Translations under genes and position numbers: made by a program
In this document: positions 16,121 through 27,159 of the stretch, in pieces
How positions within the stretch are numbered: position 1 is the stretch's first letter
Layout of the letters: every line of letters starts with the position of its first letter
Assembly (NCBI GenBank): GCA_017479385.1
Contig: JAFVCE010000003.1
Location: 1 to 64,000, forward strand
Direction: 5' to 3'
Length of the DNA stretch: 64,000 nt
DNA from: Bacteroidales bacterium
GTDB taxonomy: Bacteria > Bacteroidota > Bacteroidia > Bacteroidales > P3
Notes under the pieces: generated by a model
The model's input: the letters and a program-made list of their open reading frames with translations, nothing else
Databases searched by the model: none
Told to the model about the DNA's origin: nothing

Positions 16121-16174
16121 GGCTGATTATCAGGCCTTGTTCGACCTCAATACGACCTTAACCCGACTTTAACA
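16121..16174 (+). repeat. Dispersed 11-bp-period repeat, copy at 16.1 kb
   Basis: Three contiguous units CGACCTCAATA, CGACCTTAACC and CGACTTTAACA (16142-16174), preceded by GATTATCAGGCCTTGTT. It lies between the EF-G2-like promoter and the end of the DUF4159 gene. Confidence 0.85.
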
Positions 16175-16236
16175 GGTGTTAAGGGTTGTGGTTTAGTGAG
16201 TTAGGGGCTGCTTGGGGGGGGCAGTGTTGGTTTTGT

Positions 16237-16890
16237 TTAGGGCTGTTGGGTGAAGACGTAGCTGAGGATGTTGGAACCCATTCGGAGGGCGCGGATGTGG
16301 GTGGCTTGGCTGTCGCGGTGGACGTCGGTGTCTTCCCACCCGTCGCCGAGGTCGCACTCCCAGCTGAAGAAGCATACAAGTCGCCCCTCCCATACCAGGC
16401 CGTAGCCGCGTGGTGGCAGGTTGTCGTGCTCGTGGATTTTGGGCAGGCCGTTGGGGAAGTCGTATTTTTGGTGGTAGATGGGGTGGTTGTAGGGGAGTTC
16501 GACGAAGTCGAGTTCGGGGAATACTTTTTTCATCTCGGGGACGATGAATTGGCGCAGGCCGTAGTTGTCGTCGATGTGGAGGAAGCCACCGCCGATGAGG
16601 TAGGTGCGCAGGTTTTGGGCTTCTTGTGGGGTGAAGACTACGTTGCCGTGGCCGGTCATGTGGAGGAAGGGGTAGTTGAATATTTCGATGCTGCCCACGT
16701 CGACTGTGGCTGGCTGGGGGTCGAGGTTCATGTTTTGGTCGCTGTTGCAGAAGGCCACGAGGTTGGGTAGCGAGGTGGGGTTGGCGTACCAGTCGCCTCC
16801 GCCGCCGTATTTGAGCAGGGCTATGGGTGTTTGGGCTGCGAGTGTGCAGTGTAGGGCGAGGAGGAGCAGGAGGGGCGCTGTTTTTTTCAT
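16237..16890 (-). CDS. Secreted DUF4159-domain protein
   Basis: This 217-residue protein has a signal peptide (1-19, HCTLAAQ). The rest matches the DUF4159 pattern: LLKYGGGGDWYANPTSLPNL near the start, PFLHMTGHGNVVF at ~90, GGGFLHIDDNYGL at ~115 and a C-terminal helix MGSNILSYVF. DUF4159 proteins have a class I glutamine-amidotransferase-like fold with unknown role. The ATG lies 15 bp after the rsmE stop, so the pair is co-transcribed. Confidence 0.85.
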   Translation of the reverse strand: MKKTAPLLLLLALHCTLAAQTPIALLKYGGGGDWYANPTSLPNLVAFCNSDQNMNLDPQPATVDVGSIEIFNYPFLHMTGHGNVVFTPQEAQNLRTYLIGGGFLHIDDNYGLRQFIVPEMKKVFPELDFVELPYNHPIYHQKYDFPNGLPKIHEHDNLPPRGYGLVWEGRLVCFFSWECDLGDGWEDTDVHRDSQATHIRALRMGSNILSYVFTQQP

Positions 16891-16905
16891 GGCTGGATGG
16901 TGGGG

Positions 16906-17625
16906 TTAGAGTTGGCTGTCGTTGGCGATGTTGAAGGCGCAGGCGGCGTAGAGGGCTGCTGTCTCGGTGCGCAGGCGGGCGTGGCCGAGGCTGACGGGTT
17001 GAAATCCGGCGCCGAGTGCGGCCTCGATTTCTGTGGTGCTGAAGTCGCCTTCGGGGCCTATGAGGATGGTGGCATCGAGGCCTGGGGCGAGGGCGGTGGC
17101 TATCGGGCGACGTGGTGTTTGGCTGTCGCAGTGGGCTATGAGGCGCAGGTGGTGCGGCTCTTGTGGCGGCAGGGTGGCGAGCCATTGGCCGAAGGGTAGG
17201 GGACCCTCGATGAGGGGCAGTTGGGTGTGGAGGCTTTGCTTCATGGCGCTGAGGGCTATGCGGCCCAGACGGTCGGTTTTGGCCGAGGTGCGTTCGGAGT
17301 GGTCGCATTGCAGCAGGACGAGGGCGGCGAGGCCGGTTTCGACTGTTTTTTCGACCATCCACTCCATACGCGATGGGTTTTTGGTGGGTGCTACGGCGAG
17401 GGTGAGCGCAGGGCGTGGCTGTTGTGGCAGTGTTTGGTCGATGGTGATGAGGCAGGCTGTGGGGTCGGCGGCGGCAATTGTGGCGCGGCACAGGGTGCCG
17501 CGCCCATCGGCTACCCATATCTCGCTGCCTACGCTCATGCGCAGCACCCGAACCGCGTGGCGCGATTCTTCGCTGTCGAGCGTGGCGCTGGGGCCTTCCA
17601 GGTTGGGGCAGTAGAATAGTTGCAT
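16906..17625 (-). CDS. rsmE: 16S rRNA (uracil(1498)-N3)-methyltransferase
   Basis: The 239-residue product is full length for RsmE, the SAM-dependent SPOUT enzyme that methylates U1498 of 16S rRNA in the 30S subunit. Key features: N-terminal PUA-like domain with HAVRVLRMSVGSEI (24-37), the central block KNPSRMEWMVEKTVETG, and the C-terminal knot region ILIGPEGDFSTTEIE then LGHARLRTETAALYA. A TAATTTTG promoter ends 9 nt before the ATG, so the transcript has almost no leader. Confidence 0.95.
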   Translation of the reverse strand: MQLFYCPNLEGPSATLDSEESRHAVRVLRMSVGSEIWVADGRGTLCRATIAAADPTACLITIDQTLPQQPRPALTLAVAPTKNPSRMEWMVEKTVETGLAALVLLQCDHSERTSAKTDRLGRIALSAMKQSLHTQLPLIEGPLPFGQWLATLPPQEPHHLRLIAHCDSQTPRRPIATALAPGLDATILIGPEGDFSTTEIEAALGAGFQPVSLGHARLRTETAALYAACAFNIANDSQL

Positions 17626-17633
17626 AGCGACTG

Positions 17634-17641
17634 CAAAATTA
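17634..17641 (-). promoter_or_regulatory. TAnnTTTG promoter of rsmE
   Basis: TAATTTTG on the minus strand with only 8 nt between the G and the ATG; a very short or absent leader is expected. Confidence 0.65.
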
Positions 17642-17694
17642 CTAAAAAAAGTCGTACCCGTGGTTTTGGCGACGCTTTTTTAACATTATTTTTG

Positions 17695-18117
17695 TTATTG
17701 TTCTTTTTTCGGCTTGCTGAAACGGGTGGTGTGGTGGCTGGTTCGGCGGCCGTTGCTATAGGTGTTTATGGTGTGGGTGCGCAGGTTGCCGCGGCGGTCG
17801 TAGCGCGAGCGCTCGTCGCTCAATAGTTCGTCGTCGGCCGTGTAGACCGAGCGGCGCACGGCGTGGCCGGCGCGGTCGTAGCGCGTAAGGGTGCGACTTT
17901 GCACCACGCCAGCGCTGTCGTAGGTGTATTTCACGCTCCATCCCATTTGCCCCTGGTCGTTGCTTATGGGGTGCAGCGACGAGACGAGGCGCCCATCGTC
18001 GGTGCGCGTCAGGACCTCTTGGGCGGCGAGGGGCGAACTGGCAGACGCTATGGCAATGGCGACCACGAGGACAAGGACTTTTGCCGCCAACGGGCAGCTG
18101 CGGTGGGTGGCAGACAT
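17695..18117 (-). CDS. Small secreted protein with YD-like repeats
   Basis: This 140-residue protein has a signal peptide (to about residue 32, SSPLAAQ). The body repeats a Tyr-Asp/Arg pattern (YTYDSAGVVQSRTLTRYDR, RYDRRGNLRTHTINTYSNG) like RHS/YD repeats or hypothetical Bacteroidota beta-strand repeat proteins. It is 14 bp downstream of ettA and probably co-transcribed, though functionally unrelated. Function unknown. Confidence 0.65.
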   Translation of the reverse strand: MSATHRSCPLAAKVLVLVVAIAIASASSPLAAQEVLTRTDDGRLVSSLHPISNDQGQMGWSVKYTYDSAGVVQSRTLTRYDRAGHAVRRSVYTADDELLSDERSRYDRRGNLRTHTINTYSNGRRTSHHTTRFSKPKKEQ

Positions 18118-18131
18118 GAGCGAGGACTGTT

Positions 18132-19802
<1,671 letters not shown>

Positions 19803-19845
19803 TGCTGTATTCCTGTTTTTTTGTTTTCGGTTCGGTGTTTTTAGT

Positions 19846-19871
19846 ATAACGTCAGCGAGGCGTTTTTATTG
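19846..19871 (-). promoter_or_regulatory. Bipartite motif, copy 2, upstream of ettA
   Basis: CAATAAAAA (19871-19863), 10 nt, ACGTTAT (19852-19846) followed by ACTA, 43 nt before the ettA ATG. Confidence 0.5.
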
Positions 19872-19946
19872 TGTGTGTGGCGTCAAAAAAAGTAGTTGCA
19901 TTGGTGGCCGAAGCATATTTTTTTTCAGCAATACAGATATTTTTAG

Positions 19947-19954
19947 TATATTTG
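19947..19954 (+). promoter_or_regulatory. TAnnTTTG promoter of nadB
   Basis: TATATTTG followed by CA, 24 nt before the chosen ATG. This supports the 19979 start over the longer frame from 19871. Confidence 0.7.
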
Positions 19955-19978
19955 CACCCTCTAAACAACAAGAAAACC

Positions 19979-21565
19979 ATGCGATACGAAGTTGATTTCT
20001 TAATAGTTGGTTCGGGCATAGCCGGTTTGAGTTATGCCCTCAAAGTAGCCCCATACGGCAAAGTATGCATATTGACCAAAGGCGAAGCCTCTGAAGGTTC
20101 CACGCGCTATGCCCAAGGCGGCATAGCCGCTGTGATGTACGACAGCGACTCGTTCGACAAGCACATACACGACACCCTCGTGGCTGGCGACGGTATATGC
20201 GACCGCGAAGTGGTAGAGATGACCATTCGCGAGGCTCCCGAGCGCATACGCGAACTTATTAAATATGGTGTCAATTTCGACCTCGACCAGACTGGTGGGC
20301 GCTACGACCTGCACCGCGAGGGCGGCCACTCAGAGTTCCGTATACTTCATCACAAAGACAATACCGGTGCCGAAATCGAGCGCGGTCTGCTCGAAGCCGT
20401 TCGCAGTCACCCCAATATCGAGCTCAAAGAGCGCCAGTTTGCAATCGACATCATTACCCAACACCATCTTGGTCAGCGTGTTACCAAACACACACCCGAC
20501 ATCGAGTGCTACGGTGTCTATGCTCTGGATTGCGACACCAACCGAGTCGATACCTATCTGGCCCGAACCACACTGCTCGCCACAGGTGGCATGGGCAACG
20601 TCTACAGCACAACAACCACCCCGTTAATATCGACAGGCGACGGTGTGGCCATGGTTCATCGCGCCCGCGGAGTGCTTAAAGATATGGAGTTCATGCAGTT
20701 CCACCCCACTTCGCTCTACAACCCAGCCGAGAAGCCAGCCTTCCTCATAACCGAGGCTATGCGCGGCGCAGGCGCTATACTTAAAGATACTAAAGGTCGT
20801 GAATTTATGCAAAAATACGACCCCAGGCTGTCGTTAGCTCCGCGCGACATTGTGGCTCGCGCCATCGACAACGAAATGAAACTTTCTGGCGCCGACCACC
20901 TCTATCTCGACGCCAGAGGCATTGGTCGCGACGAACTCATCGGCGGTTTTCCGACCATCTATGCCAAATGCCTTGAAATTGGTCTCAATATTACCAAAGA
21001 CATGATTCCCATTCGTCCGGCGGCTCACTACCAGTGTGGTGGCATAGCGGTCAATATGCAGGGCGAAAGTTCTATACATAATCTATATGCGGCTGGCGAA
21101 TGTTCATGCACAGGCCTGCACGGTGGTAACCGCCTGGCCAGCAACTCGTTGCTCGAGGCTGTGGTCTATGCGCACAATGCGGCCATGAACGCCATTACCA
21201 GGGTTAAGAACGCGTCCAACAACGAGCCTTGGTGCCGCGTTCCAGATTGGAATGCCGACGGATTGGTGCTCAACGAAGAGCAAATTCTCATCACGCAGAC
21301 CAAGAAAGAGTTGCAAGAAATAATGTGGAACTATGTGGGCATAGTGCGCAGCGATTTGAGGTTGCGTCGCGCTTTCGACCGCCTCAACCTCATCTACCGC
21401 GAGACCGAAGATTTATATAACCGTTCGGTGCTCACCGAGCCCCTCTGCGAATTGCGAAATCTCATAGCCTGCTCCTATCTTACTATAAAAATGGCCATGG
21501 CGCGGCGCAAAAATGTTGGTTTGCACTACAGTCTCGACCTCCTCGACAACTCGGTAAAAGCCTGA
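19979..21565 (+). CDS. nadB: L-aspartate oxidase
   Basis: The product (528 residues from ATG 19979) is a flavoprotein that oxidises L-aspartate to iminoaspartate, first step of NAD synthesis with quinolinate synthase NadA. Features: FAD-binding GSGIAGLSYALKV (~10-22), substrate-site EGSTRYAQGGIAA, RTTLLATGGMGNVY, the HPTSLY loop, HYQCGGIAV and SLLEAVVYAHNA. A frame extending upstream to 19871 is rejected because it crosses the promoter. nadA and nadC are not adjacent. ettA is divergent; atpE follows with its own promoter. Confidence 0.95.
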   Translation: MRYEVDFLIVGSGIAGLSYALKVAPYGKVCILTKGEASEGSTRYAQGGIAAVMYDSDSFDKHIHDTLVAGDGICDREVVEMTIREAPERIRELIKYGVNFDLDQTGGRYDLHREGGHSEFRILHHKDNTGAEIERGLLEAVRSHPNIELKERQFAIDIITQHHLGQRVTKHTPDIECYGVYALDCDTNRVDTYLARTTLLATGGMGNVYSTTTTPLISTGDGVAMVHRARGVLKDMEFMQFHPTSLYNPAEKPAFLITEAMRGAGAILKDTKGREFMQKYDPRLSLAPRDIVARAIDNEMKLSGADHLYLDARGIGRDELIGGFPTIYAKCLEIGLNITKDMIPIRPAAHYQCGGIAVNMQGESSIHNLYAAGECSCTGLHGGNRLASNSLLEAVVYAHNAAMNAITRVKNASNNEPWCRVPDWNADGLVLNEEQILITQTKKELQEIMWNYVGIVRSDLRLRRAFDRLNLIYRETEDLYNRSVLTEPLCELRNLIACSYLTIKMAMARRKNVGLHYSLDLLDNSVKA

Positions 21566-21635
21566 ATATCTATCGTATAGCGCAGATGTGTAAAAAATTA
21601 ACATAAAAAAGTTGCAATAATCAAAAAAAAATGTA

Positions 21636-21643
21636 TATCTTTG
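21636..21643 (+). promoter_or_regulatory. TAnnTTTG promoter of the atp operon
   Basis: TATCTTTG, with TTG at 21612-21614 (21 nt upstream). It lies 46 nt before the atpE ATG and shows that atpE begins a transcription unit. Confidence 0.8.
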
Positions 21644-21680
21644 CGGTCTGAATTAGAAAAACGTTTTAATAACTAAATAA

Positions 21681-21947
<267 letters not shown>

Positions 21948-22071
21948 GGCCGTAGCAGAACTCCAAAACAAAAACAAACACAATGCGTCGCGATGAGGGT
22001 CGCGGCGATTGGCCGCGACCCTCGAAAGACGCCCCCTGTTACAGACCAGAAACAAACCGAACTAACCGTAT

Positions 22072-22572
22072 ATGAACAACCCTCTAATCAATCCTGGTAT
22101 AGGTGTCATTGTGTGGCAGTTGGTGTCATTCGGCATCTTGGTGTTCATCCTCGCCAAATGGGGGTGGCCTATGCTCCTCAAATCGCTCAAAAAGCGTGAG
22201 GATGCCATCAACGAGTCGCTCTCGGCCGCAGAGCGTGCCCGCGAAGAGATGAAGGCCCTCAAGGCCGACAACGAAGACTTGCTTCGTCAAGCCAAGCAGG
22301 AGCGCGATGCCATGCTCAGCAACGCCCGTATGACCAGCGAGAAGATTGTCGAAGAGGCTCGCATCAAAGCCACCGAAGAGGCCGACCGCATTGTCGAGAA
22401 CGCTCGCGAGAACATCAATTACGAGAAGCTCAAAGCGATGCACGACCTCAAAAACCAAATAGCCAACCTCTCGATAGAAATTGCCGAGAAACTTATCAAG
22501 ATGGAACTCGCCGATAGGCAAAAGGCTGACGCCCTCATCAAGAAAGAACTCGAAAACGCCCATATTGATTAA
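22072..22572 (+). CDS. atpF: ATP synthase F0 subunit b
   Basis: The 166-residue product has one N-terminal membrane helix (VIVWQLVSFGILVFILAKWG) followed by a long charged coiled coil, the peripheral stalk of F1F0. It follows atpE after 124 bp, an unusually long gap for this operon. Its stop overlaps the atpH start by one base (TAATG at 22570-22574), indicating translational coupling. Confidence 0.95.
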   Translation: MNNPLINPGIGVIVWQLVSFGILVFILAKWGWPMLLKSLKKREDAINESLSAAERAREEMKALKADNEDLLRQAKQERDAMLSNARMTSEKIVEEARIKATEEADRIVENARENINYEKLKAMHDLKNQIANLSIEIAEKLIKMELADRQKADALIKKELENAHID

Positions 22573-23129
22573 TGAATAATTACAGAATCAATACCAACTA
22601 TGCCAAAGCGCTCTTCATTCTTGCCGACGAATTGTCTCAGCAAGAAGTAGTGGCCGACGATATGAGGCTGGTTTCCCAAGTGTGTACCGACAGCCGCGAG
22701 CTCAACGTCATACTTGCCAACCCCACGGTTAAAGAAAGCAAGAAGGTGGCCGTTGTCGAAGCTCTTTTCGAAGGAAAGGTATCGCAAACCACTATGCTCT
22801 TCCTTTCGTTCGTCGTCAAGAAGAATCGCTCTGTCAACCTCAAAGGCATTGGCACTGCCTACCTCGACATCTATCGCGAAAGTCGTGGCATTGTCAAGAC
22901 AGATTTTGTGACATCTACCGAGGTGCAGCCTGAGGTCGAGCAAATGGTGAGGGAATTGGTAGAGCGTCACACTGGCAAGTCGGTAGAACTCGATACCAAA
23001 GTCAACGCCAGCATGATTGGCGGTTTCACCATGGCCTTCAATAACAATATGTACGACGCGCGCATTAGTACCAAAATCCAGAAGCTGCGCAAAGAGTACT
23101 CGAAAAACATCTACAAGAGCAAGCTGTAG
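22572..23129 (+). CDS. atpH: ATP synthase F1 subunit delta
   Basis: The 185-residue product links F1 to the b-subunit stalk. It shows the OSCP/delta pattern: NYAKALFILADE (9-20) with a helical N-domain, then the conserved SKKVAVVEALFEGKVS and C-terminal MIGGFTMAFNNNMYDARIS. Length and position between atpF and atpA are standard. Confidence 0.95.
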   Translation: MNNYRINTNYAKALFILADELSQQEVVADDMRLVSQVCTDSRELNVILANPTVKESKKVAVVEALFEGKVSQTTMLFLSFVVKKNRSVNLKGIGTAYLDIYRESRGIVKTDFVTSTEVQPEVEQMVRELVERHTGKSVELDTKVNASMIGGFTMAFNNNMYDARISTKIQKLRKEYSKNIYKSKL

Positions 23130-23156
23130 TTTTAACCAACCGAAAACCATTTATTT

Positions 23157-24734
23157 ATGTCAGAAATAAAACCTGCCGAAGTATCGGCAATCTTAAAGCA
23201 GCAACTGGCCAACGTCGACCTCGAGGTTGAACTCGAAGAGGTCGGTACCGTCCTCACTATGGGCGACGGCATTGCTCGCATCTATGGCCTCAACAACGCC
23301 CAGAGCGGCGAGCTGGTCGAGTTCGCCACAGGCGAGCAGGGTATTGTTCAGAACCTCGAGGAGGACAACGTTGGTGTTGTTATGCTTTCCGAAAGCAATA
23401 CCATCAACGAGGGCGACACCGTGAAGCGCACACGCCGCATCGCTTCGGTTAAGGTGGGCGAAGGTCTCATTGGTCGCGTAATCAATACCATAGGCGAACC
23501 TATCGACGGTAAGGGTGCCATCGAAGGGGAGCTGTTCGATATGCCTATCGAGCGCAAAGCCCCTGGCGTAATCTACCGCCAACCCGTCGAGCAACCGCTG
23601 CAAACCGGTATCAAGGCCATCGACTCTATGATACCCATCGGTCGAGGTCAGCGCGAACTCATCATTGGCGACCGCCAAACCGGTAAGACTGCCATCGCTA
23701 TCGATACCATTATTAATCAGAAACATAACTTCGACGCGGGCGACCCCGTCTACTGCATCTACGTGGCTTGTGGCCAAAAAGGCTCCACCGTTGCCAACCT
23801 CGTGAAGAATCTCGAAGAGAAAGGTGCTATGGACTACACAATCGTCGTTGCCGCCACTGCTTCAGATGCTGCAGCTATGCAGTTCTATGCACCGTTTGCA
23901 GGTGCCGCCATCGGTGAATATTTCCGCGACACAGGTCGCAACGCCCTTGTCATATACGACGACCTTTCAAAGCAGGCCGTGGCCTACCGCGAGGTTTCGC
24001 TGCTCCTCCGTCGTCCGCCCGGACGCGAGGCTTACCCTGGCGACGTCTTCTATCTGCATAGCCGTTTGCTCGAGCGTGCAGCACGCATAATACAGAGCGA
24101 CGAAATTGCAGCCCAGATGAACGACCTCCCACAATCGCTCAAAGGCAAAGTAAAAGGTGGTGGTTCGCTCACCGCTTTGCCCATCATCGAGACCCAGGCT
24201 GGCGATGTCTCTGCCTACATCCCCACCAACGTCATCTCTATCACCGACGGGCAGATATTCCTCGAAACCAACCTCTTCAACTCGGGTGTGCGCCCGGCCA
24301 TCAACGTTGGTATCTCTGTCTCGCGTGTGGGTGGTAAGGCACAAATCAAGTCGATGAAGAAAATTGCCGGTACCCTCAAACTCGACCAGGCTCAATATCG
24401 CGAATTGGAGGCTTTCTCCAAGTTCGGCTCCGACCTCGACGCTGCCACCAAGGCCGTGCTCGACAAAGGTGCCCGCAACGTCGAAATTCTCAAGCAGCCG
24501 CAATATTCGCCCATGCCGGTCGAAGAGCAGGTGGCCATCATATTCTGCGGAACCAATGGCCTGTTGCAGAAAGTACCGGTCGACAAAATTCACAATTTCG
24601 AGAAAGAGTACCTATTCTTCCTCCATCAGAACCACCAGTCGGTGCTCGACAACCTGCGTCAGGGCAAACTTCTCGACGACGACTTGAAGGTCCTTCGCAC
24701 TGTTGCTACCGATATGGTTCAGAAATATAAATAA
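23157..24734 (+). CDS. atpA: ATP synthase F1 subunit alpha
   Basis: The 525-residue regulatory nucleotide-binding subunit has an N-terminal beta-barrel, P-loop GDRQTGKT (~175), and the [16 protein letters not shown] signature region ahead of the C-terminal helical domain. It forms the hexamer with beta, whose gene (atpD) is not nearby. Confidence 0.97.
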   Translation: MSEIKPAEVSAILKQQLANVDLEVELEEVGTVLTMGDGIARIYGLNNAQSGELVEFATGEQGIVQNLEEDNVGVVMLSESNTINEGDTVKRTRRIASVKVGEGLIGRVINTIGEPIDGKGAIEGELFDMPIERKAPGVIYRQPVEQPLQTGIKAIDSMIPIGRGQRELIIGDRQTGKTAIAIDTIINQKHNFDAGDPVYCIYVACGQKGSTVANLVKNLEEKGAMDYTIVVAATASDAAAMQFYAPFAGAAIGEYFRDTGRNALVIYDDLSKQAVAYREVSLLLRRPPGREAYPGDVFYLHSRLLERAARIIQSDEIAAQMNDLPQSLKGKVKGGGSLTALPIIETQAGDVSAYIPTNVISITDGQIFLETNLFNSGVRPAINVGISVSRVGGKAQIKSMKKIAGTLKLDQAQYRELEAFSKFGSDLDAATKAVLDKGARNVEILKQPQYSPMPVEEQVAIIFCGTNGLLQKVPVDKIHNFEKEYLFFLHQNHQSVLDNLRQGKLLDDDLKVLRTVATDMVQKYK

Positions 24735-24748
24735 CACCACGTTACGAT

Positions 24749-25618
24749 ATGGCAAATTTGAAAGAAGTAAGAACGCGCATCGCCTCTGTCAGTTCCACAC
24801 AGCAGATAACGTCGGCCATGAAAATGGTTTCGGCCGCCAAGTTCCGCCGTGCACAAAATGCCATTATCGGTATGCGCCCCTATTCTGCACAGCTCGACGA
24901 GATTGTGGCCGACATCAATGTCGAAGATGGCGTCAGTACCCCCTACCACGTGGTGCGCAAAGCCGACAAGGTGCTACTCGTAGTGGTGACGTCCAACAAA
25001 GGTCTCTGTGGCGCGTTCAATTCTAACGTTATCAAACTCGCCTCGTCGCGCATTGCCGAACTACGGCAACAGCCAGCCACCCAGGTTCAACTCATCACTA
25101 TCGGCAAGCGCTGCACCGAGTTCTTTGGCAAACAAAAAGGCCTCATAGTGGCTAGCTACGACGACCTGCTCGATACCCCTTCGTTCGACGCCGTTGCCGA
25201 CATTGCCGACGGCATCATGCAAAATTTCTGCGACAAGGTTTACGACAGAGTAGAGGTTATTTATAACCAGTTCAAGAATTCGCTTTCGCAGATATTGTGC
25301 GACGACCAGTTCCTGCCCGTAAAACCAGTCGCACGTACCGCCGACAGCCGCACTTCGAACGACTATATATTCGAACCCGGCAAAGAAGAAATCCTCCGCC
25401 AGATGGTTCCGCTCATGTTGAGGTCGTATTTATATCGAGTAGTCCTCGACTCGCTGGCTGCCGAACATGGTGCCCGCATGACTGCCATGCAGAAGGCAAC
25501 CGATAACGCCACCGAACTCCTCAAAGACCTCAAACTCAGCTACAACAAAGCCCGTCAGGCTGCTATTACCAATGAAATTATCGAGATTGTTAGCGGCTCA
25601 GAAGCCCTGAAAAGTTGA
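24749..25618 (+). CDS. atpG: ATP synthase F1 subunit gamma
   Basis: The 289-residue central stalk subunit has N-terminal MANLKEVRTRIASVSSTQQI and C-terminal ARQAAITNEIIEIVSGSEAL helices that form the rotor coiled coil, plus the conserved TSNKGLCGAFN. It closes the operon 14 bp after atpA and is followed by a strong intrinsic terminator. Confidence 0.97.
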   Translation: MANLKEVRTRIASVSSTQQITSAMKMVSAAKFRRAQNAIIGMRPYSAQLDEIVADINVEDGVSTPYHVVRKADKVLLVVVTSNKGLCGAFNSNVIKLASSRIAELRQQPATQVQLITIGKRCTEFFGKQKGLIVASYDDLLDTPSFDAVADIADGIMQNFCDKVYDRVEVIYNQFKNSLSQILCDDQFLPVKPVARTADSRTSNDYIFEPGKEEILRQMVPLMLRSYLYRVVLDSLAAEHGARMTAMQKATDNATELLKDLKLSYNKARQAAITNEIIEIVSGSEALKS

Positions 25619-25640
25619 TAATGAATGTGTTCTGTCTCAG

Positions 25641-25675
25641 AAATCCGCTACATTTTTTGTGGCGGATTTTTTTTT
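25641..25675 (+). terminator. Terminator of the atp operon
   Basis: AAATCCGCTACA (25641-25652) pairs with TGTGGCGGATTT (25658-25669, one U-G), then a run of T to 25675. Confidence 0.9.
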
Positions 25676-25695
25676 GTATATTTCTAAAAAAAGTG

Positions 25696-25703
25696 TATAT
25701 TTG
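25696..25703 (+). promoter_or_regulatory. TAnnTTTG promoter upstream of 25746
   Basis: TATATTTG followed by CAG; the first downstream ATG with a signal-like sequence is 25746, and the first full gene is 25950. Confidence 0.7.
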
Positions 25704-25745
25704 CAGAGTGATTCTTTGTCGCACATAGTATATAAAACAAAGAGT

Positions 25746-25856
25746 ATGAAAAAGTTAAGCCTCTTATTAACCCTCACAGTAGCAATCCTGCTGCCGACGG
25801 CATGGGACTACTCTAAAATTTGCCAGAACTCAGACCAATACTATAAGGGGAACTAA
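25746..25856 (+). CDS. Small ORF with signal-peptide-like start, possible remnant
   Basis: This 36-codon ORF starts MKKLSLLLTLTVAILLPTA and then has 17 residues without recognisable features. Its promoter is well placed. It could be a truncated secreted-protein gene, or the 5' portion of the leader for the gene at 25950. No function is proposed. Confidence 0.35.
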   Translation: MKKLSLLLTLTVAILLPTAWDYSKICQNSDQYYKGN

Positions 25857-25949
25857 TACCCACAACACAGAGGCGTTTGTTACAACAATACGAATACTAC
25901 AATACAGTAAATACCATTTGCCAATAACCCAACAAGAAAACATAAAGCC

Positions 25950-26960
25950 ATGAAAAAAATCATAGTTGTATCTCTCTTATTTACTCTGATTCAAAGTGCC
26001 TATTCGCTCTCCACAAGCGACTCTGCAATATTTAACATTCCCGATAAATACTATACCCATATACCGCATATTGTCAATACAAGTCATATCAGTGTATATC
26101 TACGCTATCGCCATATGTACTTTGGAATTATTGGCCTCGGACGCGCATATGTAGCTGCAGACGGCATCCGCATCAAAGGCATTGCGGTCGGAGCGGAATG
26201 GTCTAAGATTTTAGGTTTCAGTGAAGTTGTTATTCCCGATACTCCGGTAGACGTCGATTTCAATGTGTCGATTTTAAAGTATATTAACGATAGTACTGCA
26301 GAATATCTCGCACAAGCACCGTTCAACACTACAAGATATACGAACTCTGACACAGTTTTTGTGCAAAAGGACTCGACCACTGTGGACACATTGCCACTGT
26401 ATGAGGTTTTTTTTAACAATCCCATCACCGTGACCGATACGTTCTATAGTTTTATAAACGCTGCGAGCGACAAAGACGAGGCTGTGATAACAGCCTACCA
26501 CTCGCCATATTTTTCTGTTAGTTATTTTGACTTATTATCGCACTACCCTTACCACGACACTGTAGACATATATTTTCCTAAAGGGTACACTCTCGAACAA
26601 CACATGACGACAAACGGCGAAAAATACTTTCGGTGGGCTCTTTATGACAGCAACAATCGCATGGTGTATAATCTCTTCCCGATACTGGATATACCCGAGA
26701 GCGCTGGCGTTGAGCCGACCGACGCCATTGGGAGCAACGCGGGGCTGTGGCCCAACCCTGCGCAGGACGAGTGCACCGTGGCGTCGGGCTACGGGCTGCG
26801 CAACGTGGAGGTATACGACATCGGTGGTCGACTCGTGATGAAACAAGCCGCCTCGGGCCTCGCAACACGAATAGACACCTCGCAACTCCCACGTGGCACC
26901 TACCTCGTAAAAATCGAAACCCTACTCGGCTCCACCACCAAAAAACTGGTCGTGGAATAG
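25950..26960 (+). CDS. Secreted protein with T9SS type A sorting domain
   Basis: This 336-residue product has a signal peptide (1-19, QSAYS). Residues ~30-255 form a beta-rich region with no identified family. A C-terminal sorting domain of about 75 residues follows: GLWPNPAQDECTV, VEVYDIGGRLVMKQ, LPRGTYLVKIET and KKLVVE. Proteins with this tail cross the outer membrane through the type IX system and are usually anchored to the surface. A Gly-rich, GC-richer stretch marks the tail. Confidence 0.85.
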   Translation: MKKIIVVSLLFTLIQSAYSLSTSDSAIFNIPDKYYTHIPHIVNTSHISVYLRYRHMYFGIIGLGRAYVAADGIRIKGIAVGAEWSKILGFSEVVIPDTPVDVDFNVSILKYINDSTAEYLAQAPFNTTRYTNSDTVFVQKDSTTVDTLPLYEVFFNNPITVTDTFYSFINAASDKDEAVITAYHSPYFSVSYFDLLSHYPYHDTVDIYFPKGYTLEQHMTTNGEKYFRWALYDSNNRMVYNLFPILDIPESAGVEPTDAIGSNAGLWPNPAQDECTVASGYGLRNVEVYDIGGRLVMKQAASGLATRIDTSQLPRGTYLVKIETLLGSTTKKLVVE

Positions 26961-27087
26961 GCCCAATGGGCGTGAGCCGACAAGACACTAAGCCCATAAT
27001 GCCACCACAGTTTGAGCGTTTGCGATAGCCATTTGTGCACTTTCTTGCAGCAGGTTTGAAAAAATGTGTTGTGTAAGGTGGATTTTT

Positions 27088-27118
27088 TTTGCATTTTGAC
27101 AAAAAAAGTGTAAATTTG
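27088..27118 (+). promoter_or_regulatory. Complete -33/-7 promoter of the C10 protease gene
   Basis: TTTG (27088-27091), 19 nt, TAAATTTG (27111-27118): the best match in the window to the Bacteroidota consensus. The ATG is 41 nt downstream. Confidence 0.85.
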
Positions 27119-27159
27119 CATTCAGCAATAATTGTATAATTAAGCGTAATGGACAGAAA